Notes: generated by a model not told the origin, from the sequence alone. A stretch of DNA of 64,000 nt from G039954875 sp047528275 (GCA_047528275.1 CP180023.1:1178001-1242000), one strand, 5' to 3'. Shown: positions 1-8,867, numbered from the stretch's first letter. Program-made: numbers and translations.

Positions 1-1
1 T

Positions 2-184
2 TTTACCAAGCCTTTAATTTCCGAAGCCATCTATATCGGAAGACATGGTAGTATAATTGATTCCGTTTATTATAATTATAAGGTGTTTGGAAATCATCCT
101 ATCGTTTTAAAAAATCAATCTTTAAGTGTATTATATGAGTATGATATTAGTCAAATCAAAAGTATAATAACTCAGATAGATTGA
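2..184 (+). other. C-terminal end of an unidentified open frame cut by the window edge
   Basis: The frame is open from the left edge for 60 codons and stops at TGA 182-184. It is rich in Ile, Tyr and Ser and shows no motif I recognise. A second short open stretch overlaps its stop by 4 bases (181-390, TTG start) and may be the same decayed gene continued in another frame. The rest of the gene lies outside the window. It could equally be a chance open frame in AT-rich DNA. Confidence 0.25.
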
Positions 185-574
185 GTTTTTCTAGAGAGCA
201 TTTAGAATATATTCAAGAAATATTCTGGGGTAGAATTGTGCAGTTTGGAACGTACGAATGGTTCCCCACGGTAGGGTGTATTATCATCCAAAATAATCAA
301 GGTGGTAATCTCCAGAAAAACCTCCCTATAGAGAATGAATTAATCAGAAATTACTTCACTGAAGAATATCAAATAACCCTATTTTGCTAGTTGAGAGTTT
401 AGAAATGGATGATAGTGTTAAAAAAAATAAAAGAAAATATTTCTCCTGCCTTGCATCAAAAAAAATGCGATAAGTTTTTTATCGGGGGTAAATCGCCTAC
501 AATTTTGGGGAATAATGACTGTAAGGATTTTTAAAATTGTTACAATTAAAAAGCAATTCTCAAGATATCGAACA
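185..574. other. No recognisable gene
   Basis: Only short open frames occur on either strand and none resembles a known family. A 60-codon frame on the minus strand (418-600) is dominated by Phe and Ile codons from A/T runs and looks like chance. Confidence 0.5.
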
Positions 575-779
575 ATGAAAAAAAAATATGCTTCATACAT
601 ATTTTGGTTGTTGATGAGTTGGTTGTTTTTATATCTATTTTCTTATTATTGAATGCTTGGTCAAAAATTCACAGGTCTTAAAATAAGTGATGCTGTCATC
701 ATCACTTTAATTAGTTCTACTACAATGAATGTTACCTATTTTTCATGATCTTGAGTAAAGATCTTTTTCTCTCCAAATG
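575..779 (+). pseudogene. Remnant of a small two-helix membrane protein
   Basis: ATG at 575 opens a hydrophobic helix (IFWLLMSWLFLYLFSYY) and stops at a TGA; the same frame continues with MLGQKFTGLKISDAVIITLI and then shifts frame into MILSKDLFLSK. The order helix, K-x-S-D-x-V-I-I-x-L-I, short second helix and a basic tail resembles small Bacteroidota membrane proteins of unknown function. The stops and the frame change argue that it is dead. The family assignment is from memory of the pattern and is weak. Confidence 0.35.
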
Positions 780-1242
780 AGAAGGTAATAATGCGATTAT
801 CCTATTACTTCTTTCTTTTTATTACCTTCTGACAAGCTTGATGTAATAAGACCTTCCTAGTGTAAGACAAGGTTCTCCAATGGAATATTTTTTTTTAGAT
901 CGAAACCACCATATACACGACTCTTGTCATAGTCCGGTAATATCTTCTCAAGATACTCGTGAAAGTTCTCGATTTTCCTTTACAATTAATACGCAGATCT
1001 TTTTTTTCTTCTTGAGTAATTTTTTTTCAAAAATCTCTACAAAGAAGAAATATCCTTTATAAGTGTATATGGTAATATCTTTCAATTTATTTATTTATTA
1101 TCTAATAATCCATTTGGGTACGTTTTTTTATACATCAGCGATGTGATAACAAAATTATTACGTGTCTGTGATAATAGCTTGTATAAAACCGACTTGCCCG
1201 ATATGTCGATGATCTTTGAAAAGTCTATGGATTGCATTTCTA
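780..1242. other. Non-coding stretch with a 12-bp inverted repeat
   Basis: The arms agaaggtaataa (780-791) and ttattaccttct (819-830) are perfectly complementary with a 27-base loop. No T-tract follows closely enough to call a terminator. The remainder, up to the end of def, holds no gene I can recognise. Confidence 0.4.
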
Positions 1243-1824
1243 TTATTTATTTTTACTCAAGGGTGGTTTTATGGGATAGTCTATTTTAATTTTTCCCTCT
1301 GAAATATCTTTCAATTTATTACTGACTAATTGTCTCTTTAGAGAGGAAAGATGATCGATAAAAAGCTTTCCTTCGATATGGTCATATTCATGTTGTATAA
1401 CTCTGGCTCGAATTCTATCTAAAGTTTCTGTATGCTTATTCCAATGCTCATCGTAATATTCGATCAGAATATGAGAAGATCTTTTTACATGTCCCATGAC
1501 CTCTGGTAGGCTTAAGCAACCTTCTCTGAATTTCCATGTTTCACCGTAATTTTTCAATATCTTGGCATTAATAAATACTTTTTTAAAATTTTTCAACAAC
1601 CTGCTCTCTTCATTATTTTTATCATTTGAAAAAGGTGTTGTATCTACGATAAATAGACGTAAATCTAATCCGATTTGAGATGCTGCCAATCCAACTCCCT
1701 TTGCATTATACATAGTCTCAAACATATTAGCAATCAATTTCTCAAGTTGAGAATAAGATGGGGTGAGCTCTTTACATTGTTTTCTCAATACTAGGTCGTT
1801 ATAAACTAATATTGGTAAGATCAT
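1243..1824 (-). CDS. def: Peptide deformylase
   Basis: Removes the N-formyl group from nascent proteins in the cytoplasm, a metal-dependent step before methionine removal. All three family motifs are present: GVGLAASQIG (residues 43-52), EGCLSLP (101-107, with the metal-ligand Cys103) and HEYDH (145-149, two His ligands and the catalytic Glu). At 193 residues it has the normal length of a bacterial deformylase. Its ATG (complement of 1822-1824) overlaps the stop of the full-length ruvX frame as ATGA, which implies translational coupling with the gene upstream. The gene looks fully functional. Confidence 0.96.
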   Translation of the reverse strand: MILPILVYNDLVLRKQCKELTPSYSQLEKLIANMFETMYNAKGVGLAASQIGLDLRLFIVDTTPFSNDKNNEESRLLKNFKKVFINAKILKNYGETWKFREGCLSLPEVMGHVKRSSHILIEYYDEHWNKHTETLDRIRARVIQHEYDHIEGKLFIDHLSSLKRQLVSNKLKDISEGKIKIDYPIKPPLSKNK

Positions 1825-2239
1825 ATAGATTTCTTTTGATCAAGGTAGGATTGTAGGATGATCGTAGCACTGATCCGGTCTATAAGTGCTTTATCTCGTC
1901 GTCTTTTTTTTTTAAGCCGCCTTCTATCATAGCGTTTAATGCTAGTTTTGAGGTGAAACGTTCATCGATACGTTCTATAGGGATATTAGGGTATTTTTTA
2001 TGCAATTTGTCGATGAATTTTTGGATAGAGATTTCGATAAGGGCTTCTTGACCATTGAGTTGCTTGGGTAATCCGATGATGATCTTTTCAATGGTTTCTT
2101 GTCCAAAGTATATGCTCAGAAAAACCATCAATTTCTCTGTAGGTACTGTATTCAAGCCCGAGGCGATAAGCTTCATGGAATCAGTGACTGCAAGTCCCGT
2201 TCTTTTACTACCGTAATCTATGCTTAGGATCTTTGACAT
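1821..2239 (-). CDS. ruvX: Holliday-junction resolvase-like protein RuvX/YqgF, frameshifted at a poly-A tract
   Basis: RNase H-fold family implicated in 16S rRNA 5'-end maturation. The N-terminal SIDYGSKRTGLAVTD (residues 6-20), IIIGLPKQLNG (53-63) and IDERFTS (91-97) motifs are clear. As written the frame stops after 119 residues at 1880. The break lies in a run of ten A on the coding strand (T-run 1904-1913). With one more A the frame reads on as RRRDKALIDRISATIILQS and further, ends at 1821, gives about 139 residues (the usual length) and a stop that overlaps the def start codon. That fit shows the longer frame is the ancestral one. Whether the break is real, rescued by polymerase slippage, or a sequencing error cannot be told here. 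Confidence 0.88.
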
Positions 2240-2264
2240 CCGGTTGATTTGGTCACAAATATAC

Positions 2265-2292
2265 TTGATATCCGATATATTTTCTATTTTTG
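2265..2292 (+). promoter_or_regulatory. Candidate Bacteroidota-type promoter for dapD
   Basis: TTG at 2265-2267 and TATTTTTG at 2285-2292 match the -33 and -7 (TAnnTTTG) elements of Bacteroidota with a 17-base spacer. Transcription would start near 2297-2299, leaving a leader of roughly a dozen bases before the ATG at 2311. The divergent ruvX-def pair begins on the other side of the same 71-base gap. Confidence 0.5.
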
Positions 2293-2310
2293 TACTATAC
2301 TGATTGGAAG

Positions 2311-3126
2311 ATGCAACAATTCAAAAAATTAATAGAAAGAACTTGGCCCGATAAGGATGCTTGGCAGGTTGAGAAAGTGAAAACGGCTGTTTTTGAAGTA
2401 ATTAAAAATCTAGACCAAGGTCGCATCAGGGTAGCTACTTGCAATGAGGAGGGATGGATGGTACATGAATGGATCAAAAAAGCTGTGTTGATGTATTTCT
2501 CTCTCAGAAATATGGAGTTGATCAAAGTAGGGCCGTTGGAGTTTCATGATAAGATCCCCCTAAAGACCAATTATAAAGAAAAGGGTATTCGAGTGGTCCC
2601 TCATGCCATAGCACGCTATGGCGCTTATATCTCTTCAGGAGTGGTACTTATGCCTTCTTATGTCAATATCGGCGCCTACATTGGTCCAGATACCATGGTC
2701 GACACTTGGGCCACAGTAGGCAGCTGTGCCCAGATCGGTGCTCGTGTACATTTGAGCGGTGGTGTAGGTATTGGGGGTGTTTTAGAACCCTTGCAAGCAG
2801 CTCCTGTGATTGTAGAGGATGATGTTTTTATCGGTTCAAGGTGTATTGTAGTCGAGGGAGTTTGTGTCGAGAATGAAGCTGTCTTAGGAGCCAATGTAGT
2901 TTTAACCGCCTCGACTAAGATTTTCGATGTGACAGATACTGAGCCCCTTGAAATCAAAGGTCGAATCCCCGCACGTTCGGTAGTCATCCCAGGAACTTAT
3001 CCTAAAAAATTTCCCGCTGGAGTTTATCACGTTCCTTGTGCTTTGATCATTGGAGAACGCAAGGAAAGCACTGATAAAAAGACTTCTTTGAATAATGTTT
3101 TAAGGGAGCATTATATCGCTGTTTGA
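2311..3126 (+). CDS. dapD: 2,3,4,5-tetrahydropyridine-2,6-dicarboxylate N-succinyltransferase
   Basis: Transfers succinyl from succinyl-CoA to tetrahydrodipicolinate, the fourth step of the succinylase route to meso-diaminopimelate and lysine. The C-terminal half is a left-handed beta-helix of hexapeptide repeats (for example YVNIGAYIGPDTMVDTWATV, then VHLSGGVGIGGVLEP). From the ATG at 2311 the protein is 271 residues, the family's usual length; an in-frame TTG at 2290 would add seven residues that do not fit the family and overlaps the likely -7 box. DapA of the same pathway is also in this window (58.3-59.2 kb), so peptidoglycan precursor synthesis appears to be kept. Confidence 0.95.
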   Translation: MQQFKKLIERTWPDKDAWQVEKVKTAVFEVIKNLDQGRIRVATCNEEGWMVHEWIKKAVLMYFSLRNMELIKVGPLEFHDKIPLKTNYKEKGIRVVPHAIARYGAYISSGVVLMPSYVNIGAYIGPDTMVDTWATVGSCAQIGARVHLSGGVGIGGVLEPLQAAPVIVEDDVFIGSRCIVVEGVCVENEAVLGANVVLTASTKIFDVTDTEPLEIKGRIPARSVVIPGTYPKKFPAGVYHVPCALIIGERKESTDKKTSLNNVLREHYIAV

Positions 3127-3476
3127 TTTTGAAAAAAGACATCCGCAAATTTGTCCAGATCATGGTCCACTGTGATATATTGATAACCAAAGAAGATGGA
3201 AGTATCCACATTGTCATGGGGCTTGACAAGTCAACCTTTACGATTTATTCTCCCTCTTTCAGTGAAAGCAATGGGGATAGCTTTAAAGATGATCGAAAAT
3301 TTGATGGGATTCATCTGAATAATATAACTCCAGAGATCTATTAACAATAGAATCTCAAAGAAATCGAAACCCATGCGGTAGACTATGCTTTTCCCTCTGC
3401 TTCTCAAGACCGAGTTCGTGATCCCCCTTTTATAAATGATTTTCTATCTAGGAGCCAAGCCGATGTCTATCACTAA
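3123..3476 (+). pseudogene. Remnant of a family-9 glycosyltransferase (heptosyltransferase-like)
   Basis: Only the C-terminal third is left. It reads in one frame through DILITKEDGSIHIVMGLDKS, then TFTIYSPS and KFDGIHL, which corresponds to the donor-binding region of ADP-heptose:LPS heptosyltransferase-like proteins (normally DGGxxHMAxAL-K-P-T). Stops TAA (3342-3344) and TAG (3348-3350) interrupt the frame, which then runs on to TAA 3474-3476. The normal Gly in the GG pair is Glu-Asp-Gly-Ser here. The gene sits next to three intact glycosyltransferases, so it was probably part of the same envelope polysaccharide cluster. Confidence 0.6.
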
Positions 3477-3606
3477 GAAACAAACTATATTTTTGATCAG
3501 TCCTTTGCTTGACCACTTATAGTGGGGAGAACACAACGAAAGAGAAGAAATTATTCCGATTTTTTTAGAGGTTCAAGTACATTTATCATTGCTATATTGA
3601 TTGTTT

Positions 3607-4452
3607 TTATGTATGTAAATACTTTGGATGGACTCGTTTTTCTATCCCATAGAGAGTCCAAGTCCGTCTTTTTTGAAACGTTTCACTACGGATTGCTTTA
3701 TTTTTGACAAGGTCTTTTTTATTGATATAGCCTCTATTGTGTTCGAGATGAATAGAAATAGCACTATATCTGATCTGCTTCCCTTTAATACCCAGATTTT
3801 CCAGTCTCTCGCCCAACTCACGGTCTTCGCCTCCATAAGCCATCCTTTCGTCAAAACCATTAATTTCTAAAAGGTCTTTTTTCCAACCAGAAGCATTATG
3901 ACCATTCCATGTAGCCTTGGTTGGAGTGAAGGTGTTGAGCAGCCGAGCTTTCCAAATAGAACGGCTGAGCTTGTTATTTTTAAATGAATTTGAAAGCCCA
4001 TGTTCCTTGAGCCATTTCAGATTGAAACAGCGTCTTGTGAGAATATCTCCTTTTGAGATGTGTTGCGAGAGCTGTAGAGGTAATTTGTGATATCCGCCTG
4101 ATAGAAAATGTCCGGATGCCCGAAACTGATGATGAATAAATAAAAAATCCTCCCTTGGGATACAATCCCCATCACTGAAGACCAGGTACTCAGCATTTGA
4201 TTGGACGATCGCTTGGTTCATGATACACGTCTTTCGAAAACCTTGGTCTTCTTGCCATACATGAGTGATTGGGTAGGAGACTCGCTCTTTCATCCGTGCT
4301 ATGAGTCGAGAAGTCCTTTCGTCAGAGCCATCATCGGCTATGATCATCTCAAAAGAACGCAAAGTCTGAATATGGTACCCAAAAAGAACTTTCTCAAGCC
4401 ATTCAGGGGTATTGTACGTGGTGAGGATTACTGAAATTTTAGGAGTCTCCAT
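3607..4452 (-). CDS. Family-2 glycosyltransferase with galactosyltransferase-type C-terminus
   Basis: A GT-A fold sugar transferase, probably acting on lipopolysaccharide or capsule at the inner membrane's cytoplasmic face. Nucleotide-sugar motifs are in place: TTYN (11-14), ADDGSD (39-44) and the metal-binding SDGDC (93-97); GFDERMAYGGED (199-210) is the acceptor/catalytic segment of the galactosyltransferase C-terminal domain. It has 281 residues and no membrane helix. It is a clear paralogue of the gene at 5418-6284 (shared HVWxEDQGFR, DGDC), but stands on the opposite strand, diverging from the cluster. The acceptor and sugar cannot be read from the sequence. Confidence 0.88.
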   Translation of the reverse strand: METPKISVILTTYNTPEWLEKVLFGYHIQTLRSFEMIIADDGSDERTSRLIARMKERVSYPITHVWQEDQGFRKTCIMNQAIVQSNAEYLVFSDGDCIPREDFLFIHHQFRASGHFLSGGYHKLPLQLSQHISKGDILTRRCFNLKWLKEHGLSNSFKNNKLSRSIWKARLLNTFTPTKATWNGHNASGWKKDLLEINGFDERMAYGGEDRELGERLENLGIKGKQIRYSAISIHLEHNRGYINKKDLVKNKAIRSETFQKRRTWTLYGIEKRVHPKYLHT

Positions 4453-4577
4453 AGTATCAGCTTTTGTGTTGACTGTTTCAAAAATGTAAAGGCAAAGTTA
4501 ATCCCCATCATGCTAAATTTGGATCGTGTCCTCACGATAGTCTACATTTGCTTTAACACCATAATGATGTTTTGCTG

Positions 4578-5378
4578 ATGCATCAAAATCTTATCCATCA
4601 GGAACGCCACCAGTCGAATTGTCCACCGTTAAGTGCCTTGCTCATTACCTACAATGAAGAAAGAAACATAAAAGATTTTCTCGAGAATATCTCCTTTGCT
4701 GATGAAATTATCGTTGTAGATGCTTACAGTACCGACAAGACGGCAGAGATTACTCGCACTTTTCCAAAAATACAGATCTATCAGCGAAGATTTTATGATT
4801 TTCCTTCTCAAAAGAACTATGCGCTCAACTTAGCTACACATGAGTGGATATTGTTCTGCGATGCAGACGAACGTTTGAATGAAGTCTTGAAAGAGGAGAT
4901 TTTTCAAACGATCTCACAACAAAATACTCATGATGCTTATCAGATAAGCATAAGGTTTTATTTCATGAATAAATCATTATTTTACAGTGGTTTTCAAAAT
5001 GATAAATCGATCAGGTTGTTTAAAAAGACGTGTTGTCGCTACGATCCGCATAGACACGTCCATGAAATACTTCATTGTGAAGGTACAGTCGGTAAATTGA
5101 AAAATCCACTAGCACACCATACTTATGTATCTTGGGATCAATACGACCAAAAGCTCGTTCGATATGCCCGACTTCAATCTGAAGAACTCTTTGCAAAAGG
5201 AGTACGGCCTAACGTATTTCATTTTTTTTTCAAGCCGTGGTATCGTTTTTTTTACCATTATATCCTCAAACGGGGTATCTTAGACGGTTGGGAAGGCTTT
5301 TTTATTTCTTGCCTTTGCGGGTTTTACGTTTTCAGACGATATGTCTTTTTATGGATGAAATATAGGGGGATCCATTGA
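4578..5378 (+). CDS. Family-2 glycosyltransferase, WaaE/KdtX-like
   Basis: Resembles the LPS-core beta-glucosyltransferase group: LLITYNEERN (21-30), EIIVVDAYSTD (43-53), FPSQKNYAL (75-83) and the DADERL motif (95-100), then a C-terminal region with conserved HxHE-like residues (DPHRHVHEIL) and a hydrophobic, aromatic tail from about residue 210 that may sit on the membrane. I chose the ATG at 4578 over an in-frame TTG two codons upstream. Length is 266 residues, normal for the group. It is the first gene of a plus-strand run with the next glycosyltransferase 39 bases away. Confidence 0.85.
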   Translation: MHQNLIHQERHQSNCPPLSALLITYNEERNIKDFLENISFADEIIVVDAYSTDKTAEITRTFPKIQIYQRRFYDFPSQKNYALNLATHEWILFCDADERLNEVLKEEIFQTISQQNTHDAYQISIRFYFMNKSLFYSGFQNDKSIRLFKKTCCRYDPHRHVHEILHCEGTVGKLKNPLAHHTYVSWDQYDQKLVRYARLQSEELFAKGVRPNVFHFFFKPWYRFFYHYILKRGILDGWEGFFISCLCGFYVFRRYVFLWMKYRGIH

Positions 5379-5417
5379 TATCTGGGTGTTGGTGAAGAAT
5401 ACAAAATTTATAATATA

Positions 5418-6284
5418 ATGAGTATGATTTCTCTGGTCATCTCTACATACAATTGGCCGGAAGCACTTAAGCATGTCCTTTTGAGTGCTTTTGAGCAAAG
5501 CATACTACCTGTAGAAATCATTATAGCCGATGATGGTTCTGGACTTGAAACACGACATCTGATCAAAAAAATTCAAAAAAAATCACCTATACCTTTGAAA
5601 CATGTCTGGCATGAAGATCAAGGCTTTCGTAGGACAGTGATCCTAAATAAAGCCATCAGAAATGCTGCGGGTAAATATATCGTACAAACAGATGGTGATT
5701 GTATCCTCTCGAGACGATTCATCAAAGACCATTTAACCATGGCAAAGCCGGGTTTATTTTTATACGGAACTCGTGTGGATGTTCCTCAAAATCTTTTTAA
5801 GAAACGGATTCAGCAGGGAGAAAAATTTCATATCAGATTTTTTGATCGAGGTATCAGAAACCGTCATAGATCTCTCTATTGGCCGGATTACACTCTGAGG
5901 TGGGCATGGATTGAAAAATTTTTTTCAAATAGTCGCTCCCAATCCATCCCTTATACGATAAGTGGCTGTAATATGTCTTTCTGGAAAATGGATTTTTTCA
6001 AAGTAAATGGTTATAATGAAGAGATTACCGGTTGGGGATTTGAAGACAGCGAACTAGCTTTCCGTTTTTTACACAAAGGTTTGAAAAGCCAGAGGCTTAA
6101 ATTTCAAGCTATTCTCTATCATATCGATCATGGAGCAAATTTTAAGAAGGAGACCCATGCTCTCATTAAAAAAAATCGACAAATCTTTCAACACACTTTA
6201 CAACATAAGATGATCCGTTGTCGCAACGGTCTTTGCAAGGGATCGGATCAAATGCATCATATGAATCATCCAAACAATTCATAG
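5418..6284 (+). CDS. Family-2 glycosyltransferase
   Basis: Carries STYN (9-12), IADDGSG (36-42), TDGDC (91-95) and a GWGFEDSELAFR segment near residue 210, the same domain order as the gene at 3607-4452, of which it is a paralogue. It has 288 residues. Only 2 bases separate its stop from the ATG of the Sua5-type gene at 6287, so the two are probably cotranscribed. Expected role: adding a sugar to the core or O-unit of the cell envelope; the substrate is not predictable. Confidence 0.86.
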   Translation: MSMISLVISTYNWPEALKHVLLSAFEQSILPVEIIIADDGSGLETRHLIKKIQKKSPIPLKHVWHEDQGFRRTVILNKAIRNAAGKYIVQTDGDCILSRRFIKDHLTMAKPGLFLYGTRVDVPQNLFKKRIQQGEKFHIRFFDRGIRNRHRSLYWPDYTLRWAWIEKFFSNSRSQSIPYTISGCNMSFWKMDFFKVNGYNEEITGWGFEDSELAFRFLHKGLKSQRLKFQAILYHIDHGANFKKETHALIKKNRQIFQHTLQHKMIRCRNGLCKGSDQMHHMNHPNNS

Positions 6285-6286
6285 AT

Positions 6287-6853
6287 ATGGACGTTTCACA
6301 AGAGATAGAAAAAAGTATCAGAACCTTACAAGAAGGAAAAGTTTTACTCTATCCTACCGACACCGTATGGGGCATTGGTTGTGACGCTACTCAAGAGCAA
6401 ACCGTACAAAAGATCTATCGGATCAAGCAACGAGATGTTGGTAAAGCAATGATCATATTGGTAGAAAGCCCCGAACGCCTATCTAGATTGGTAAAGGTGC
6501 CTAAAGTCGTCTGGAGACTCATACATCGGACCGAAAAACCTCTGACCATCATATACGAAAACCCTCAAGGGGTAGCTCCCAATCTTTACGCAAAAGATCA
6601 GACCCTAGCCATTCGTCTGACTAAAGATCTTTTTTGTAAAACCCTAATACAAGCTCTCAACAAGCCCCTTGTCTCTACCTCAGCCAATCGTTCAGGAAAC
6701 CCAACACCCCTATCTTATAATCAAATTGATGCCGGTCTTTTGGATGAAATCGACTATGCTGTAAATTTTCGCCGAAAAGAAAAGGCCCATTATAAAGGCT
6801 CTTCTGTGGTGAAATTTTCTCCGGACGGAGAAGTACAAGTGCTACGTAAATGA
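6287..6853 (+). CDS. tsaC: L-threonylcarbamoyladenylate synthase (Sua5/YrdC/TsaC family)
   Basis: Makes threonylcarbamoyl-AMP from Thr, bicarbonate and ATP for the universal t6A37 modification of ANN-decoding tRNAs. YPTDTVWGIGCDA (22-34), the KQRD loop (47-50) and STSANRSGNPTP (around 133-144) are the conserved substrate-binding segments. The ATG at 6287 gives 188 residues and places the YPTDT motif at the usual distance; a longer frame from 6218 would run inside the preceding glycosyltransferase. The C-terminal Sua5 domain is absent, as in the short YrdC-type forms. Stop and next start overlap as ATGA with cca. Confidence 0.93.
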   Translation: MDVSQEIEKSIRTLQEGKVLLYPTDTVWGIGCDATQEQTVQKIYRIKQRDVGKAMIILVESPERLSRLVKVPKVVWRLIHRTEKPLTIIYENPQGVAPNLYAKDQTLAIRLTKDLFCKTLIQALNKPLVSTSANRSGNPTPLSYNQIDAGLLDEIDYAVNFRRKEKAHYKGSSVVKFSPDGEVQVLRK

Positions 6854-8268
6854 GACTTATGGATTTGAGTCGAGCCGTTCATCAAAAGATATTTCAGATC
6901 ATCAGCCATTCTGCTCAAGAAATTCAACAGGATTGTTATGTCATCGGAGGTTATGTGAGGGATTTTTTACTCGGTGAAAAAACTTCTAAAGATATCGATA
7001 TCGTCACAGTAGGGGAGGGTATTCGATTGGCAAAACAAGTCGCTCAAAACATCCAACCACATCCCAGAGTTAATATATTCAAACGTTTTGGCACAGCCAT
7101 GTTACAATATAAAGACCAGGAAATCGAATTCGTCGGTGCCCGAAAAGAATCCTATCGTCCCGATAGTCGCAAACCCATAGTAGAAGATGGTACCCTAGAA
7201 GACGATCAAAACCGACGGGATTTTACTATTAATACACTAGCTATCAACTTAAACCGGAATGATTATGGCCAATTGATTGATCCTTTTGGCGGATCAAGCG
7301 ATTTGAAAAAGAAGATTATACGGACGCCTATGGATCCAGACATCACCTATTCAGATGATCCATTACGCATGTTACGTGCTATACGTTTTGCTACACAATT
7401 GAAATTTACTATCGACGTGGCTTCCTTTCGATCTATTCAACATAACAAAGATCGAATCCATATCGTTTCAATGGAGCGTATCATGGATGAGTTTCACAAG
7501 ATACTCCTCGCCGAACACCCATCTATAGGGCTTCGTCTACTCTACGAGACCGGCTTACTCTCAATCATCTTACCTGAACTTACAGCCCTTCAAGGTATAG
7601 AAGAAAAAGAAGGCCATACACACAAAGACAATTTCTTTCACACCTTAGAAGTAGTGGACAATATCAGTCGAAAGACCGATGCTCTTTGGCTCAGATGGGC
7701 TGCATTACTTCACGATATCGGGAAAACCCTAACGAAAAAATATTCCCAAAAGATTGGATGGACGTTTCATTCGCACGAATTCGTAGGTACTAAAATGATC
7801 CCTCAGATATTTCAACGTTTGAAATTACCAATGGGTCCCTCGATGAAATACGTCCAAAAAATTGTACAACACAGTTCACGACCCATTGCCTTAGTCAGCG
7901 ATGAAGCCACTGACTCAGCCATACGAAGACTATTATTTGACGCTGGAAACAATCTCGAAGACCTGATGATGCTTTGTGAAGCTGATATCACCACAAAAAA
8001 TACAGAGAAACAAAACCAATACAAAAACAACTTTACTTTAGTAACTGTCAAGCTCAAACAACTTGAAGAAAAAGACCACATCCGCAACTGGCAACCACCC
8101 ATCTCAGGAGAAGACATTATGAATACTTTTAATCTGGCACCATGTAAGCAAGTAGGCATCATAAAGAATGCACTCAAAGAAGCTATTTTAGAAGGGGAAA
8201 TACCCAATGAATACCACTCAGCCTATACCTTCATGCTAGAAAAAGGAAAAGAGCTAGGACTACAATAA
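6850..8268 (+). CDS. cca: CCA-adding tRNA nucleotidyltransferase with HD domain
   Basis: Adds or repairs the 3' CCA of tRNA. The class II nucleotidyltransferase head has GGYVRDFLLG (33-42) and the DID metal-binding pair (48-50), followed by RRDFTINTLA and the DPFGG and DDPLRMLRAIRFA helices. An HD phosphohydrolase domain follows (ALLHDIGK, near 284-291), the architecture usual in Bacteroidota. Total 472 residues with no gaps. The start codon overlaps the tsaC stop (ATGA), so the two tRNA-maturation genes are translationally coupled. Confidence 0.95.
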   Translation: MRLMDLSRAVHQKIFQIISHSAQEIQQDCYVIGGYVRDFLLGEKTSKDIDIVTVGEGIRLAKQVAQNIQPHPRVNIFKRFGTAMLQYKDQEIEFVGARKESYRPDSRKPIVEDGTLEDDQNRRDFTINTLAINLNRNDYGQLIDPFGGSSDLKKKIIRTPMDPDITYSDDPLRMLRAIRFATQLKFTIDVASFRSIQHNKDRIHIVSMERIMDEFHKILLAEHPSIGLRLLYETGLLSIILPELTALQGIEEKEGHTHKDNFFHTLEVVDNISRKTDALWLRWAALLHDIGKTLTKKYSQKIGWTFHSHEFVGTKMIPQIFQRLKLPMGPSMKYVQKIVQHSSRPIALVSDEATDSAIRRLLFDAGNNLEDLMMLCEADITTKNTEKQNQYKNNFTLVTVKLKQLEEKDHIRNWQPPISGEDIMNTFNLAPCKQVGIIKNALKEAILEGEIPNEYHSAYTFMLEKGKELGLQ

Positions 8269-8347
8269 AAAAGAAATAAATTTAGTTATAATTTAATTTT
8301 TTTATTAATTTTAAGATCAAAATCTTCCTAAAATAAATTCTTTAACA

Positions 8348-8867
8348 ATGACTCATGAAATTAGGATAATATTGGATTCAGAAGAAGACATTTTTCGAGA
8401 CATCGAGATCAAGAGTGATCAAATCCTATAGGATCTACATAAAGAGATCAAAAATATCTTCAGTCTACCGGATAATGAGTTGGTTTCCTTTTTTCATGTG
8501 GACGAAGAATGTGGAGGTAATTGGAATAAATCTCTCTAGAGGACATGACAGAAGATCGTTCCAGGGTAACCATGGCTAGTACAAACGTTAAAAAAAGCTT
8601 TCCAAAAAAAATGCTATACTGCTCTATGTGTATTATTTCTTACACATGTGGACCTTCTTTGTAGAACTCCTGCAAATAGAGAATAAAAAATTGGGGCCAA
8701 ATTATCCCTTAACCATACATCCCTGTAATGAAGTCCTTTTGAAGATCTTCTCCAAAAAATCGATAATGAAAAATTAAGAAGAACTCCTCTTCTATCAAGA
8801 AGACGAGATAGAGTAAATATTTGGAGACCTTGATATAGAAGAGTTCGAAGAAGGATATGATGAGTAA
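8348..8867 (+). pseudogene. Remnant of a plasmid pRiA4b ORF-3-like (IS1096 TnpR-type) protein
   Basis: ATG 8348 opens EIRIILDSEEDIFRDIEI, typical of the start of this family, and the frame meets TAG at 8429-8431 and 8537-8539. After frame changes come MWTFFVELLQIENK-like and NYPLTIHPCNE-like segments (8640-8740) and the acidic tail DLDIEEFEEGYDE, ending with TAA 8865-8867. The whole length of a normal 160-180-residue member is spanned, so the gene decayed in place. Its last codons overlap the nrnA start codon. The function of the family is unknown. Confidence 0.62.

Noticed and set aside
181..390. 69-codon frame from a TTG near the left edge as a gene
   Set aside because: No ATG, no motif, and it sits next to another short unrelated frame; more likely part of decayed DNA.
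780..830. 12-bp inverted repeat as a terminator
   Set aside because: The loop is 27 bases, there is no T-run and no gene ends nearby.
3522..3870. Plus-strand frames overlapping the glycosyltransferase 3' end
   Set aside because: They overlap the well-supported minus-strand gene and have no recognisable content.
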